NCBI RefSeq assembly: GCF_001637225.1
Contig: NZ_LVJI01000001.1
Span: 186,001 to 250,000, forward strand
Reading direction: 5' to 3'
DNA from: Paenibacillus antarcticus
GTDB taxonomy: Bacteria > Bacillota > Bacilli > Paenibacillales > Paenibacillaceae
Length of the DNA: 64,000 nt
The notes beneath the pieces were generated by a model that saw only the letters and a list, made by a program, of their open reading frames with translations, was not told where the DNA came from and did not search any database. Each line of letters begins with the position of its first letter. Positions within the stretch are counted from its first letter, which is position 1. The translations under genes and the position numbers were made by a program. Below, piece after piece: positions 8,733 to 17,291 of the stretch.

Positions 8733-9913
8733 CCTTGTTGTCCTCCTTCAATTTCTTCCCGAGCTGCATCAAGTGCCCCTCCAAGATCTGCGATTAAATC
8801 CTCCACATGTTCTATACCAACAGAGAAGCGGAGTAATCTATCATCCACACCGATTGCCTCACGAATTTCCAGAGGGATGTCTGCATGGGTTTGCACAGCT
8901 GGATAAGTCATCAATGATTCCACGCCACCTAGGCTTTCTGCAAAAGCAATCAATTTAATATGTCGAAGTATGGGCTCCACGTAACGAGCATCTGTCACTT
9001 TAAAAGAGAATATGCCGGTGTTGCCGCTACATTGCTTCTTCTGAATATCATGTCCTGGGTGATCCTTCAAAATGGGATGAAATACTTCCGCTACGGCAAC
9101 ATGCGTAGTTAAGAATTCAGCCAGCCGAATCGCATTACTCTCATGTCGCTCCATCCGCAGTGCCAATGTCTTCATTCCACGCATCAGTTGATAAGAATCT
9201 GTCGGTCCGAGAACGGATCCGATAGAATTATGAAGGAAGAACATCTCTTCTGATAATTCCTTACCTTTCGTGACAATGATTCCTGCCAATACATCATTAT
9301 GGCCACCCAGATACTTCGTTGCACTATGAACAACAATGTCGGCTCCGAGCTCCAACGGACGCTGAAAGAACGGTGTCATTAACGTATTATCTACAATCGT
9401 AAGTAATTGGTGCCTTTGTGCCCACAGACAGACAGCTTCAATATCCGTAATCATCATCAATGGATTCGTAGGTGTCTCAATAAAAACAGCCTTCGTGTTC
9501 GGACGTCTATTACTCTCTAACGCATCCATATCATTCGTGTCCACGTAAGAGGCCGTGATTCCAAATCTAGAAAGAATGCGTTCGAACAGTCGATATGTAC
9601 CACCATATAAATCTAATGAAACAATAAGATGATCCCCTTGACTGAACATTGCAAAGACAGTCTGTAATGCAGCCATTCCTGAGCTACAAGCGAAACCTGC
9701 ATCGCCTGATTCGAGTTGAGCGGAAGCATCCTCTAACACTTTACGGGTTGGATTCTTCGTCCGTGAGTAATCAAACCCTGTACTTTTGCCTAATTGAGGA
9801 TGGCGAAAAGCGGTAGCCTGATAGATAGGGAAATTGATCGCTCCTGTTACTGGTTCCTCAATGGATCCGATCTGAGCTAATCTACTCTCTATTCGTAATC
9901 CCTTCTCATTCAT
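8729..9913 (-). CDS. metI: Cystathionine gamma-synthase / O-acetylhomoserine thiolyase (MetI type)
   Basis: It joins activated homoserine (from MetA) with cysteine or sulphide. The 394-residue PLP enzyme has its Schiff-base lysine at K200 (HSATKYLGGHND). Blocks FDYSRTKNPTRK and CSSGMAALQT closely follow B. subtilis MetI. The C-terminal sequence is distinct from the downstream paralogue metC, so the two probably arose by an old duplication. The SD (AAAGGGGAA) supports the start; the gene begins 21 bases after metA. Confidence 0.87.
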   Translation of the reverse strand: MNEKGLRIESRLAQIGSIEEPVTGAINFPIYQATAFRHPQLGKSTGFDYSRTKNPTRKVLEDASAQLESGDAGFACSSGMAALQTVFAMFSQGDHLIVSLDLYGGTYRLFERILSRFGITASYVDTNDMDALESNRRPNTKAVFIETPTNPLMMITDIEAVCLWAQRHQLLTIVDNTLMTPFFQRPLELGADIVVHSATKYLGGHNDVLAGIIVTKGKELSEEMFFLHNSIGSVLGPTDSYQLMRGMKTLALRMERHESNAIRLAEFLTTHVAVAEVFHPILKDHPGHDIQKKQCSGNTGIFSFKVTDARYVEPILRHIKLIAFAESLGGVESLMTYPAVQTHADIPLEIREAIGVDDRLLRFSVGIEHVEDLIADLGGALDAAREEIEGGQQG

Positions 9914-9934
9914 AAGCTTATTCCCCTTTGTAGA

Positions 9935-10870
9935 TTATATTTGTGGCCAAACTTCCATCGCATCTCCAATATCAAACGGTGTCTCTTGGTATACATAATA
10001 ATTCAGCCAATTTGCGAATAATAAACTTGCATGTGCACGCCAAATTGCTGGAGGTACACGATTAGGATCATTTTTTGGGTAATAATGTTTAGGCAAATCT
10101 ATTTCTAACCCTTTGGCTACATCACGTTCATATTCCCATTTCAATGAGAAGGGGTCATATTCAGAGTGTCCCGTGACGAATATTTGCTTGCCATCTTTCG
10201 TAGCCACAATATAAATACCGGCCTCTTCAGATTCTGACAAGATCTCAAGTTCAGGAATGCCTTCAATATCCTCACGACGGACTTCCGTATGACGGGAATG
10301 TGGCACATGAAATACTTCATCAAACCCTCTTAATAATTTAACATTAGGTAAATTGATCGTATGCGGGAATACCCCAAATATTTTCTCTTTCAGTTCGTAT
10401 TTCGCAACTCCAAAGTGGTGGTACAGCCCTGCTTGAGAAGCCCAACATATATGAAGGGTTGATGTTACATGTGTCTTACTCCATTCAAAGATTTCTTGTA
10501 ATTCATGCCAATAGTTAACATCTCTGAATTCCATTTGTTCCACAGGTGCTCCTGTAATAATCAGACCATCAAAACGACTAAATTTTACTTCATCAAAAGT
10601 TTTATAGAATGTTCTCAAGTATTCCTCAGATGTATTCTTGGAAGTATGTGAGCTTGGATGTAACAATACAATTTCTACCTGAAGGGGTGAGTTACCCAGT
10701 AGACGGAGTAGTTGTGTTTCCGTCGTCTCCTTCGTAGGCATTAAATTGAGAATCGCAATTCGCAGGGGACGTATATCTTGGTGATAAGCAAGACTTTCAT
10801 CCATGACAAAAATGTTCTCTCCAGCAAGTATTTCCTTCGCTGGTAACGTATCTGGAATCTTAATCGGCAT
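9935..10870 (-). CDS. metA: Homoserine O-acetyltransferase/succinyltransferase
   Basis: First committed step of methionine synthesis: acylation of homoserine. I start at the ATG at 10870 (311 residues) because the SD AAAGGAG lies 8 bases upstream and the family begins MPIKIPD; an upstream in-frame start at 10909 has no SD. The nucleophile is C142 in HICWASQAG, matching the family position. It is first gene of metA-metI-metC, directly below the SAM riboswitch. Firmicute MetA enzymes mostly use acetyl-CoA; the donor cannot be read directly here. Confidence 0.93.
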   Translation of the reverse strand: MPIKIPDTLPAKEILAGENIFVMDESLAYHQDIRPLRIAILNLMPTKETTETQLLRLLGNSPLQVEIVLLHPSSHTSKNTSEEYLRTFYKTFDEVKFSRFDGLIITGAPVEQMEFRDVNYWHELQEIFEWSKTHVTSTLHICWASQAGLYHHFGVAKYELKEKIFGVFPHTINLPNVKLLRGFDEVFHVPHSRHTEVRREDIEGIPELEILSESEEAGIYIVATKDGKQIFVTGHSEYDPFSLKWEYERDVAKGLEIDLPKHYYPKNDPNRVPPAIWRAHASLLFANWLNYYVYQETPFDIGDAMEVWPQI

Positions 10871-10989
10871 GCTGATTACACTCCTTTGGCTGACATCGGC
10901 GATAATCATGAGTAAAGGGTTCTATAAACAAAAACAACCTAAATCCATAGGAAATATCCATAGGAGAAAGGTCATCATCGTTAATCTAT

Positions 10990-11124
10990 GCGCCTCTCTC
11001 ATCTCTCAAGAAGGATTTGCCAACAATTCGACAAATCTTCCTGCAAGAATTAGCACCGTACGTTTATTAAACGCCGGTTGCCGGGTTTCATCGGGCCTGT
11101 CCCTCCACCTGCTCTTGATAAGAT
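10990..11124 (-). ncRNA. SAM-I (S-box) riboswitch
   Basis: The minus-strand leader has the S-box core: CTTATCAAGAGCAGGTGGAGG, GATGAAACCCGGCAACC, GGTGCTAATTC and closing GAGAGATGAGAGAGG. Binding of S-adenosylmethionine favours termination, so the met operon is expressed when SAM is scarce. The terminator should lie between the aptamer and metA (10885-10985), where CCTATGG/CCATAGG-type repeats and a T-rich stretch occur; its exact pairing is unresolved. Confidence 0.95.
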
Positions 11125-11286
11125 TTCGCTTTATTCATTTGTAGTTTAATATTTTTTGGTAAAATTTATACCTGAATTCACTTTAAATCATAACGTTACC
11201 TTCGTCAAGAAGAGAACTACCTTTTCAAAGAAATTTTTCAATCCGTTAACACCTAGATCGCGCAATGATCATAAGCTATAGACTAG

Positions 11287-11319
11287 ACGTAACAACCTTT
11301 TTTCTTCTTGAAAGGATGT
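11287..11319. repeat. Imperfect inverted repeat upstream of corA promoter
   Basis: TAACAACCTTT and AAAGGATGTTA pair with one mismatch around a 10-base loop. The right arm overlaps the corA -35 element, so it could be an operator; no T-run follows. Confidence 0.35.
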
Positions 11320-11336
11320 TAGGAGGACGTTATACT
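11308..11336 (+). promoter_or_regulatory. Sigma-A promoter of corA
   Basis: TTGAAA (11308-11313), a 17-base spacer and TATACT (11331-11336). Transcription would begin near 11343, giving a leader of about 240 bases. Confidence 0.8.
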
Positions 11337-11342
11337 AGACAA

Positions 11343-11585
11343 GTATTACATTCCTATAAATGAAGAAGAGGTGACATGGAAGATGGACGGCGACCCGAAA
11401 CCCCAGCTGATGAATTATATAACACAACCGCATAGGACTAGAACCAGCCTGTTGGAGGAAGGAGCTATTCAACTTCTCCGTGTGTAAGTATTATCTTACC
11501 TTTAACTTCAAAGACTGACCTCTTTTCTATGCGCGTAACTTAGCGCTACCCATGGCTGATCATGGGGATGAAGGAGTGACTACTA
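11343..11585 (+). ncRNA. Structured 5' leader of corA, no known riboswitch class recognised
   Basis: About 240 transcribed bases precede corA. They contain a 19-codon ORF and several hairpins: GGAG-AAG/CTTCTCC (about 11453-11479), GTAAG/CTTAC (11486-11501), GCGC/GCGC (11538-11553) and CCATG/CATGG (11559-11574), close to the corA SD. GAAGAGGT near the 5' end can pair with ACCTCTTTTC about 150 bases on. M-box and yybP-ykoY signatures were looked for and not seen. No intrinsic terminator was seen, so control could be translational or Rho-dependent. Confidence 0.5.
11376..11435 (+). CDS. Putative corA leader peptide (19 aa, acidic/proline-rich)
   Basis: An ATG preceded by GAGGTGAC opens a 19-codon frame: MEDGRRPETPADELYNTTA. 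It sits 32 bases after the predicted transcription start, well ahead of corA. The first 13 residues hold two Pro and five Asp/Glu. In enterobacteria, short leaders before Mg2+ transporters (mgtL, corL) sense Mg2+, and acidic/proline codons in mgtL destabilise ribosomes when Mg2+ is low. The parallel is by composition and position only. It may also be chance. Confidence 0.4.
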   Translation: MEDGRRPETPADELYNTTA

Positions 11586-12521
11586 ATGAAAATTCGATTG
11601 GTTAATACAGGGGTGTTCACCCCAATTGATGACATCCAAACTACACTTACCCCACCTGAAGAAGGATTCTACTGGATCGACGCAGATGCAGAAGACCTTA
11701 CTTTATTGCAACCCCTCTTTTCTTTACATGACTTAGCTGTTGAAGACTGTCTCAGTGAGGATGAACAACGTCCTAAGATTGAAATATATGAAAACCACTA
11801 CTTCATCGTAGTCAACAGCATCAGGTTCGATGATGAAGAAATTTTCTTGCGCGCCCTTAGTGTATTCTTAGGGAGAAATTACATTATCACGGTTACGAAT
11901 CAAAAAATAAATGAGCTTCGTTCATTGAAACCCATCCTTTGGGAACAAGAAGTCAGTTCACCCGATCGATTCTTATATTTTCTCATTGACTTAGTGGTGG
12001 ATAACTACTTTTCTGTAGGTGACCGGATCGAGGCCAAAATCGAGAAATTAGAAGAAGATATTCTAATGCATACTAAGAAATCTCATCTTATTGAAATCAT
12101 TGGACTTCGAAGTGAGATATTGTGGTTAAAGAAAGTTCTTGGTCCACAAAAAGAAGTTATTAACATTCTCAACAAAAAAGATCTTCGACTGATCGACGAC
12201 CAATTGCAGAAATATTTCAGTGATATTTATGAGAATGCTGTAAAAATTACTGAAACATTTGAAACATATCGTGATCTGATGGGTAACTTAAGAGAAGCAT
12301 ACCAGTCCAGTATTGCTAACCGTGCGAATGAAATTATGAGAGTATTTACAGCCATTACAACCATCTTCATTCCGTTAACACTGATTACTGGGATTTATGG
12401 AATGAACTTTACAAACATGCCTGAATTAGACATGAAATACGGCTATTTCATGATTATAGCTATCATGGCGACTTTGGGTTTCGGCATGTTCCTTATATTT
12501 AAGAAGAAAGATTGGCTCTAA
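11586..12521 (+). CDS. corA: CorA family magnesium/cobalt transporter
   Basis: CorA forms a pentameric channel for Mg2+ (and Co2+, Ni2+) uptake. The 311-residue protein has the long soluble helical N-terminal domain. Two C-terminal membrane helices follow, the first ending in the diagnostic loop YGMNFTNMPE. The last residues are basic (KKKDW), as in the family. The SD (GAAGGAG) is good. It is monocistronic with its own promoter, long leader and bidirectional terminator, diverging from the met operon. Confidence 0.95.
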   Translation: MKIRLVNTGVFTPIDDIQTTLTPPEEGFYWIDADAEDLTLLQPLFSLHDLAVEDCLSEDEQRPKIEIYENHYFIVVNSIRFDDEEIFLRALSVFLGRNYIITVTNQKINELRSLKPILWEQEVSSPDRFLYFLIDLVVDNYFSVGDRIEAKIEKLEEDILMHTKKSHLIEIIGLRSEILWLKKVLGPQKEVINILNKKDLRLIDDQLQKYFSDIYENAVKITETFETYRDLMGNLREAYQSSIANRANEIMRVFTAITTIFIPLTLITGIYGMNFTNMPELDMKYGYFMIIAIMATLGFGMFLIFKKKDWL

Positions 12522-12529
12522 TCATTGCA

Positions 12530-12575
12530 CAAGGACGAAAGGCGCTCTGTCTACAGAGAATCTTTCGTCCTTGTG
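12530..12575. terminator. Bidirectional terminator between corA and the HRDC gene
   Basis: ACAAGGACGAAAG pairs with CTTTCGTCCTTGT, with an inner CTCTGT/ACAGAG stem. It lies between converging genes. Confidence 0.75.
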
Positions 12576-12581
12576 TCATAT

Positions 12582-13595
12582 TTAACCGACGTTCCTTCTA
12601 GAATCTTGATCCCGTCGAAACCGAATACGAATCATTCGTATGCGTTCGTATAATTGATCTATATTACCTCTAGCCAACGTATCTTTCCCTTCCCCATACA
12701 CCTTCTGTAGTACTGGCTTCAAGAAATTATCTCCGAGTTCTTCAAATGCCGACCATACAGCATTCTGCTCGACAATAGCCATTTCTTGCAGTTCAATCTG
12801 TATAAGATGCTCGGTGTCATAACCTTCCTTCTCCAGTTCCTCCAAAGCTTCAATGATTTCTTTCCGAGGCGTGTTACATACCTGTTCTAACTGCTCTACG
12901 TTCTTGCCTTCCGATATTCCCATCATAAGCGTGCGACGCATCCTATACTGATCTAGCTCAAGTCTGTATTTCTGTTCCTTCTGCTTGAATACCCAAGTCA
13001 TGTAAACCTCTTCATTTAATTCAGCGTAAACCCAATTTAATGGAAAGGTATGATTGCGTGTTACTTTAGCTGTGATTTCTAAAATATCAGTGCCATAATC
13101 CCCTGCTTTGTTATCTCCCACTCCCGGTAGTTGCAATAGTTCCTCAACATTGTGCGGAATAAAGCTACTGATTAATCGTAATAATTTATTACTTGCAATG
13201 AAATACGGAGCCTTACGTTCAGAGACAGCTCTCCTACGTCTCCATGCACATAACTCGTTGTATACATTTTCATCAGGATGATGTTCACTATAACAATACA
13301 ATTTCTGAACACTTTGACCACGGTAACGTTGTTCTTCCTCTTCATGAAATACGCCTTCTATAATGGGTCTGTAACCCTCTCCAAGCTTGATGGCAAGGCC
13401 GTGACGATAAATACACAACAACTCATTCCATGAAACACCTTCGTACCATGAGGAATCAAGGTATTCTTCATTTATCTGGAAATCTCGCCATCCAAGATGC
13501 CAAATTCCTTCCTCCTCACCAATCCATACTTGTGCTACTGCTTCCTCATCACTTCTAGATCCTTTGACTAATCGATTCATAAAAACAACCTGCAT
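12582..13595 (-). CDS. HRDC domain protein of unknown function
   Basis: The 337-residue soluble protein has an HRDC fold at about 110-180. Its core runs from LCAWRRRRA through LLQLPGVGDNKAGDYG, as in RecQ helicases and RNase D, where HRDC binds nucleic acid. No helicase or nuclease motif is present. The C-terminal 100 residues are charged and helical. The strong SD (GGGAGGG) fixes the start. Proteins of this layout are typical of Paenibacillus-type genomes. A role in nucleic acid metabolism is inference. Confidence 0.75.
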   Translation of the reverse strand: MQVVFMNRLVKGSRSDEEAVAQVWIGEEEGIWHLGWRDFQINEEYLDSSWYEGVSWNELLCIYRHGLAIKLGEGYRPIIEGVFHEEEEQRYRGQSVQKLYCYSEHHPDENVYNELCAWRRRRAVSERKAPYFIASNKLLRLISSFIPHNVEELLQLPGVGDNKAGDYGTDILEITAKVTRNHTFPLNWVYAELNEEVYMTWVFKQKEQKYRLELDQYRMRRTLMMGISEGKNVEQLEQVCNTPRKEIIEALEELEKEGYDTEHLIQIELQEMAIVEQNAVWSAFEELGDNFLKPVLQKVYGEGKDTLARGNIDQLYERIRMIRIRFRRDQDSRRNVG

Positions 13596-13633
13596 TTTTC
13601 ATCCCTCCCATCATTCAGCACAACACGCAAAAA

Positions 13634-13669
13634 AAGCACCACCCTTACAATAATGTAAGAGAGGTGCTT
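13634..13669 (-). terminator. Terminator after the ROK kinase gene
   Basis: AAGCACCTCTCTTAC and GTAAGGGTGGTGCTT form a stem with a short loop; T-run on the minus strand (13629-13634). Confidence 0.75.
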
Positions 13670-13759
13670 CCTCGGTCGAACCATGTTATACTGTTACCCC
13701 TATAATACCATATACTGTCATTTCGTCAACGATAATTCATATCTAGACATAATGAGAAA

Positions 13760-14641
13760 TTAAACTTCCTCAAGTGCTAACCGTGCAAGTGCTAATGCAC
13801 CACATAGTCCTGCATTATCACCTAGCATAGGAGAGACAATATATTGCTCAATATCTTTATTAATGGATGAATGCTGTACATATCCATTCAGAAGGCTACG
13901 AAGCTCACGATGAATCAATGGAAATAGTTGACGTTGCTTCATAACCCCACCGCCCAAAATAATCTTTTGCGGGGATAAGATCAAGATATAATTCATTAAA
14001 GCTTGTGCTAAATAATACGCTTCCATTTCCCATGCCGGATGTTCCACATCGAGTTCAACACCTTGTAATCCAGAACGCCCGCTAATTGCTGGTCCTGCAG
14101 CTAGTCCCTCTAAACAATCCGCATGGTAAGGGCACGTTCCCTTGTACGAATCCTCTGGATGACGCCGAACGATGATATGTCCCATTTCAGGATGAGATAA
14201 TCCATGCAACATCTTCCCATTAACGACAGCTCCTGCCCCAATACCTGTACCTACAGTAATATACATACAGCTATCTAAGCCTTGTCCAGCACCCCATAAG
14301 TGTTCACCTAGCGCTGCCCCATTCACATCTGTATCGAAACCTATAGGCATATCAAAATGTGATTTCATATATCCAACGATATCATACTGACTCCAATGAG
14401 GTTTGGGTGTGGTCGTAATATAACCATATGTATCGCTTTCTTTAATGGGATCAATGGGTCCGAAAGAACCAATGCCAATCGCTTCGATGTCTTTTCCTTC
14501 AAAAAAAGCCACTACCTGAGCCATCGTTTCTTCTGGTGTTGTTGTTGGAAAACTAACTCTTTCTACAACTTCGCCATCCTTTGTTCCAATACCACAGACG
14601 AACTTCGTTCCTCCTGCTTCAATCGCTCCTAATAAACCCAT
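13760..14641 (-). CDS. ROK family fructokinase (GmuE/ScrK type)
   Basis: It probably phosphorylates fructose (or mannose) with ATP in the cytoplasm. The 293-residue ROK protein has the N-terminal phosphate loop (IEAGGTKF), the catalytic-region DTDVNGAALGE, the ATP-site TVGTGIGAGAV, and the zinc-binding cluster with HPEMGH then CPYHADCLEG. The last two mark the fructokinase branch. The gene stands alone, with no transporter or hydrolase beside it, so the physiological sugar is open. Confidence 0.85.
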   Translation of the reverse strand: MGLLGAIEAGGTKFVCGIGTKDGEVVERVSFPTTTPEETMAQVVAFFEGKDIEAIGIGSFGPIDPIKESDTYGYITTTPKPHWSQYDIVGYMKSHFDMPIGFDTDVNGAALGEHLWGAGQGLDSCMYITVGTGIGAGAVVNGKMLHGLSHPEMGHIIVRRHPEDSYKGTCPYHADCLEGLAAGPAISGRSGLQGVELDVEHPAWEMEAYYLAQALMNYILILSPQKIILGGGVMKQRQLFPLIHRELRSLLNGYVQHSSINKDIEQYIVSPMLGDNAGLCGALALARLALEEV

Positions 14642-14763
14642 GTGTCAACATCCCCTTCTGCTCAAGCTGATTTCCCCCCTATTATATTATATTATTCTGT
14701 TTGTAGATACAACGAAACGATACAATATGTGAGCGCATCCTGAGCATTACCATCATTGTATAA

Positions 14764-14797
14764 CATGACCACGCATCATAAATGAGGCGTGGTCATG
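14764..14797 (-). terminator. Terminator after the phosphodiester glycosidase gene
   Basis: CATGACCACG and CGTGGTCATG form a 10-bp stem with an inner imperfect pairing; only a weak T-run follows. Confidence 0.6.
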
Positions 14798-14821
14798 ATG
14801 AACATTTATTTTATTGATACT

Positions 14822-15946
14822 TTACGGATTTCTATTTAGGTTATTCCCAAATACTAACGTATTACTAAGTAATCGTCCTGCTGATGTCAGTACTTTCCCT
14901 CTACCATACAGCGCAGAGGACGCGCCTCCATCCAGATTCATAGCTTGCTTTGCACCCAGTTTCTGCATCACTTCAGCCCACTGTTTCATCGTTGCACCCG
15001 AGATTGTGGCAATCATCACAGAACCATCTGCCATGATCGCAATTCCACTACGCGCAGCAGCACTACTTAATATCTTCTGGTCTTTAAATCCTTCTGCCGT
15101 AGGCGTTAATGCAACCTTACCGTCCTTCACAAGTCTTGGTCCAGCTCCAACTGCCGTAATGACTTCCTCCCAAGGAAGGGCTTGTCCCTGATCATCTTGA
15201 TAAGTAACATTCATCTCTACATCTGCTCCAACTTCAAAGCGTTCAGCCATCGACTTTTCTGTACCGTTACATACGAGAACATAGCCCTTCTTCGGAATCA
15301 TAACATTATCATTTGGCACTTTCTTGGTAACTTTCCCGTTCTCTATCACAACGGCAATACCACCCTTAAATCCAACGTAACTCCCACGATTCTCTGTATA
15401 TAAAATACTAACATTAGCATTCGTCGAAGGTGTCCGATTAACAAAGGTCGCATACCAACTCAAGGGACTACCTACACTTCTAGATACTGTACCTTTGATA
15501 CTCAATCTAAGTCTATCCATAAGTGCGGTTCCGTCAGATTTAAAACCAATCGTCGTTCCATAGTGTCCCATATGCACAATCTTTCCGTCCACAATGAGAT
15601 TGCCATAAGGATCAGGTGGACCTCCATAAGCTTCAAAGAAAGCACCGCTTATCGCAGCTTCTCCGCGATATGCTTTTACGATGGCATTAAAGTCTTGTGT
15701 TAACCCCACTTTACCCTTAGCCAGCCCAACAGTACTTGGTACTCCTTTAGGAATAGACGTGGTCTGTACTGTAAAACTTCGTCCACTAACCGTTACCTTT
15801 TTCACTTCATTTCTAATAGTAGCACTAGATGATGCATAGGATGTATTCATATATCCAGGTAGTACAAAGGATAATGTCATGACTACCACTAGCATTCCAA
15901 TACCTACTCTACTTATTCTCTTGGATTTGAACCATGACCTGCTCAC
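14822..15946 (-). CDS. Secreted phosphodiester glycosidase (NAGPA domain) protein
   Basis: The 374-residue protein has a signal/anchor helix (about 14-38), then a NAGPA-type domain. The family includes the uncovering enzyme that removes GlcNAc from phosphodiester-linked glycans, and YoeB/SpoIIR-neighbour-type bacterial cell-surface proteins. Diagnostic segments are SGAFFEAYGGPPDPYG, AVGAGPRLV and the C-terminal MNLDGGASSALY. The GTG start directly abuts the stop of the upstream exonuclease gene, implying translational coupling, although no strong SD is visible. The substrate is unknown; a cell-wall polymer is likely. Confidence 0.75.
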   Translation of the reverse strand: MSRSWFKSKRISRVGIGMLVVVMTLSFVLPGYMNTSYASSSATIRNEVKKVTVSGRSFTVQTTSIPKGVPSTVGLAKGKVGLTQDFNAIVKAYRGEAAISGAFFEAYGGPPDPYGNLIVDGKIVHMGHYGTTIGFKSDGTALMDRLRLSIKGTVSRSVGSPLSWYATFVNRTPSTNANVSILYTENRGSYVGFKGGIAVVIENGKVTKKVPNDNVMIPKKGYVLVCNGTEKSMAERFEVGADVEMNVTYQDDQGQALPWEEVITAVGAGPRLVKDGKVALTPTAEGFKDQKILSSAAARSGIAIMADGSVMIATISGATMKQWAEVMQKLGAKQAMNLDGGASSALYGRGKVLTSAGRLLSNTLVFGNNLNRNP

Positions 15947-16834
15947 CTAGACTGCTTCAACTCCAATCAATTGACATAGACTCTTCATTTCCAATTCTTC
16001 GAATTTCGATGATATCAGAACATTGTCTATTTCAAGCTGGCAACCATCAACGGCACACTCTACGGGAACTTCACAATGAATTTCGGCGAGTCTACGTGAT
16101 AAATGTAGCATATCTAGATCATTCTCAATCTTAGTACGTACACTCGAAGAGAGTTGATCGAGGTTCTCAAGAATCCCTTCAATCGATTGGTATTCCTGAA
16201 TAAGCTTGATCGCTGTCTTTTCTCCTATCCCACGAACACCGGGGTAATTATCACTAGCATCACCCATAAGTGCCTTCATATCAATAATTTGACGAGGATG
16301 AAGTTGTCTTTCTTCATATAAGGATTCAGGTGTGTATACTTTATAATTACCTTGTCCTTTTTTCATTATAATGACACTCGTAGCCGGACTCACGAGTTGA
16401 AGTAAATCATGGTCACCCGTTAATATCGTAACATTCATTTCTTTACTGATCTGTGTTGCTAACGTACCAATGCAGTCATCTGCCTCAAACCCTTGATAAC
16501 TAACATTAGGTATTCCGAAACTCTCAATGACATCACGGATCAGAGAGAATTGAGGAATAAGATCATCAGGTGCTTCCGAACGATTTCCTTTATAAGCCGA
16601 ATATTCCTCAGCACGAAAAGTAGTCCCACCCAGATCCCAACAGCAGACGACATGACTTGGTTCGAAGGTCTGTACAGCATCCCAGAAATAACGGACAAAT
16701 CCATAGATAGCATTAGTAGGAACGCCAGCCTTTGTACGACGAATATATCCACTAGAAGCCGATGCAAAATACGCTCTAAATAATAAAGCCATGCCATCGA
16801 CTAGCATTAACGATTGTTGTTTTTGACTTGTCAC
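15947..16834 (-). CDS. 5'-3' exonuclease (YpcP-like, Pol I N-terminal type)
   Basis: A stand-alone version of the 5' nuclease domain of DNA polymerase I, cutting flaps and RNA primers. The 295-residue protein shows the metal-binding acidic motifs in order: LMLVDGMALLFRAYF, FEADDCIG, TGDHDLLQL and GDASDNYPGVRGIGEKTA (the last includes the helix-hairpin-helix DNA-binding motif). No polymerase domain follows; the next gene is the phosphodiester glycosidase, with no gap. Such paralogues (YpcP/ExoIX-like) back up Pol I. Confidence 0.87.
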   Translation of the reverse strand: MTSQKQQSLMLVDGMALLFRAYFASASSGYIRRTKAGVPTNAIYGFVRYFWDAVQTFEPSHVVCCWDLGGTTFRAEEYSAYKGNRSEAPDDLIPQFSLIRDVIESFGIPNVSYQGFEADDCIGTLATQISKEMNVTILTGDHDLLQLVSPATSVIIMKKGQGNYKVYTPESLYEERQLHPRQIIDMKALMGDASDNYPGVRGIGEKTAIKLIQEYQSIEGILENLDQLSSSVRTKIENDLDMLHLSRRLAEIHCEVPVECAVDGCQLEIDNVLISSKFEELEMKSLCQLIGVEAV

Positions 16835-16926
16835 TCTTTTAACCGCTCCTTATATAACTCTTTCTTCCGCACAAAGGCGGTGATAGGTATAGTATATCAT
16901 ACCTCTAACAGGGCATTATCGAAATA

Positions 16927-17289
16927 CTAGCTTCCCCAAACATTGGCATATTGCTCTTCTTTAAAGCCTAGCGTTACCTGCTCCCCATCACTTACAATAG
17001 GTCGCTTAATTAACATTCCATTTGACGAGAGCAGTTCGATTTGTTCTTCACGGGTCATGTTGGCAAGCTTATCCTTTAGTCCCAAGCTTTTATATACTTC
17101 GCCGCTCACATTAAAAAATTTCTTGAGTTCTAGCCCACTGTTATCAATTAATTCATTTAATTCAGAGACCGTTGGCGGATTCTCAACGATATGACGAATT
17201 TCAAGGTCATGTCCATTTGCTCGTAACCATTTCGTTGCATTACGACATGTACTACACTTTGGATATTGATAAATAACAAGGTTGCTCAT
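16927..17289 (-). CDS. ArsC/Spx-family thioredoxin-fold protein (YusI-like)
   Basis: This 120-residue ArsC-family protein has a redox motif CSTC at residues 13-16 after a beta strand (VIYQYPKC) and the late block RPIV. Spx and MgsR regulators share the fold and CxxC, but Spx lacks the second half seen here; true glutaredoxin-type ArsC has one cysteine. Closest in type to YusI/YffB-like proteins, whose role is unknown. The gene begins 3 bases after the RluA-type gene, suggesting an operon. Confidence 0.75.
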   Translation of the reverse strand: MSNLVIYQYPKCSTCRNATKWLRANGHDLEIRHIVENPPTVSELNELIDNSGLELKKFFNVSGEVYKSLGLKDKLANMTREEQIELLSSNGMLIKRPIVSDGEQVTLGFKEEQYANVWGS

Positions 17290-17291
17290 AC

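Noticed and set aside
11343..11585. Known Mg2+ (M-box) or Mn2+ (yybP-ykoY) riboswitch in the corA leader
   Set aside because: The conserved core words of those classes were not found by eye. A profile search would settle this.
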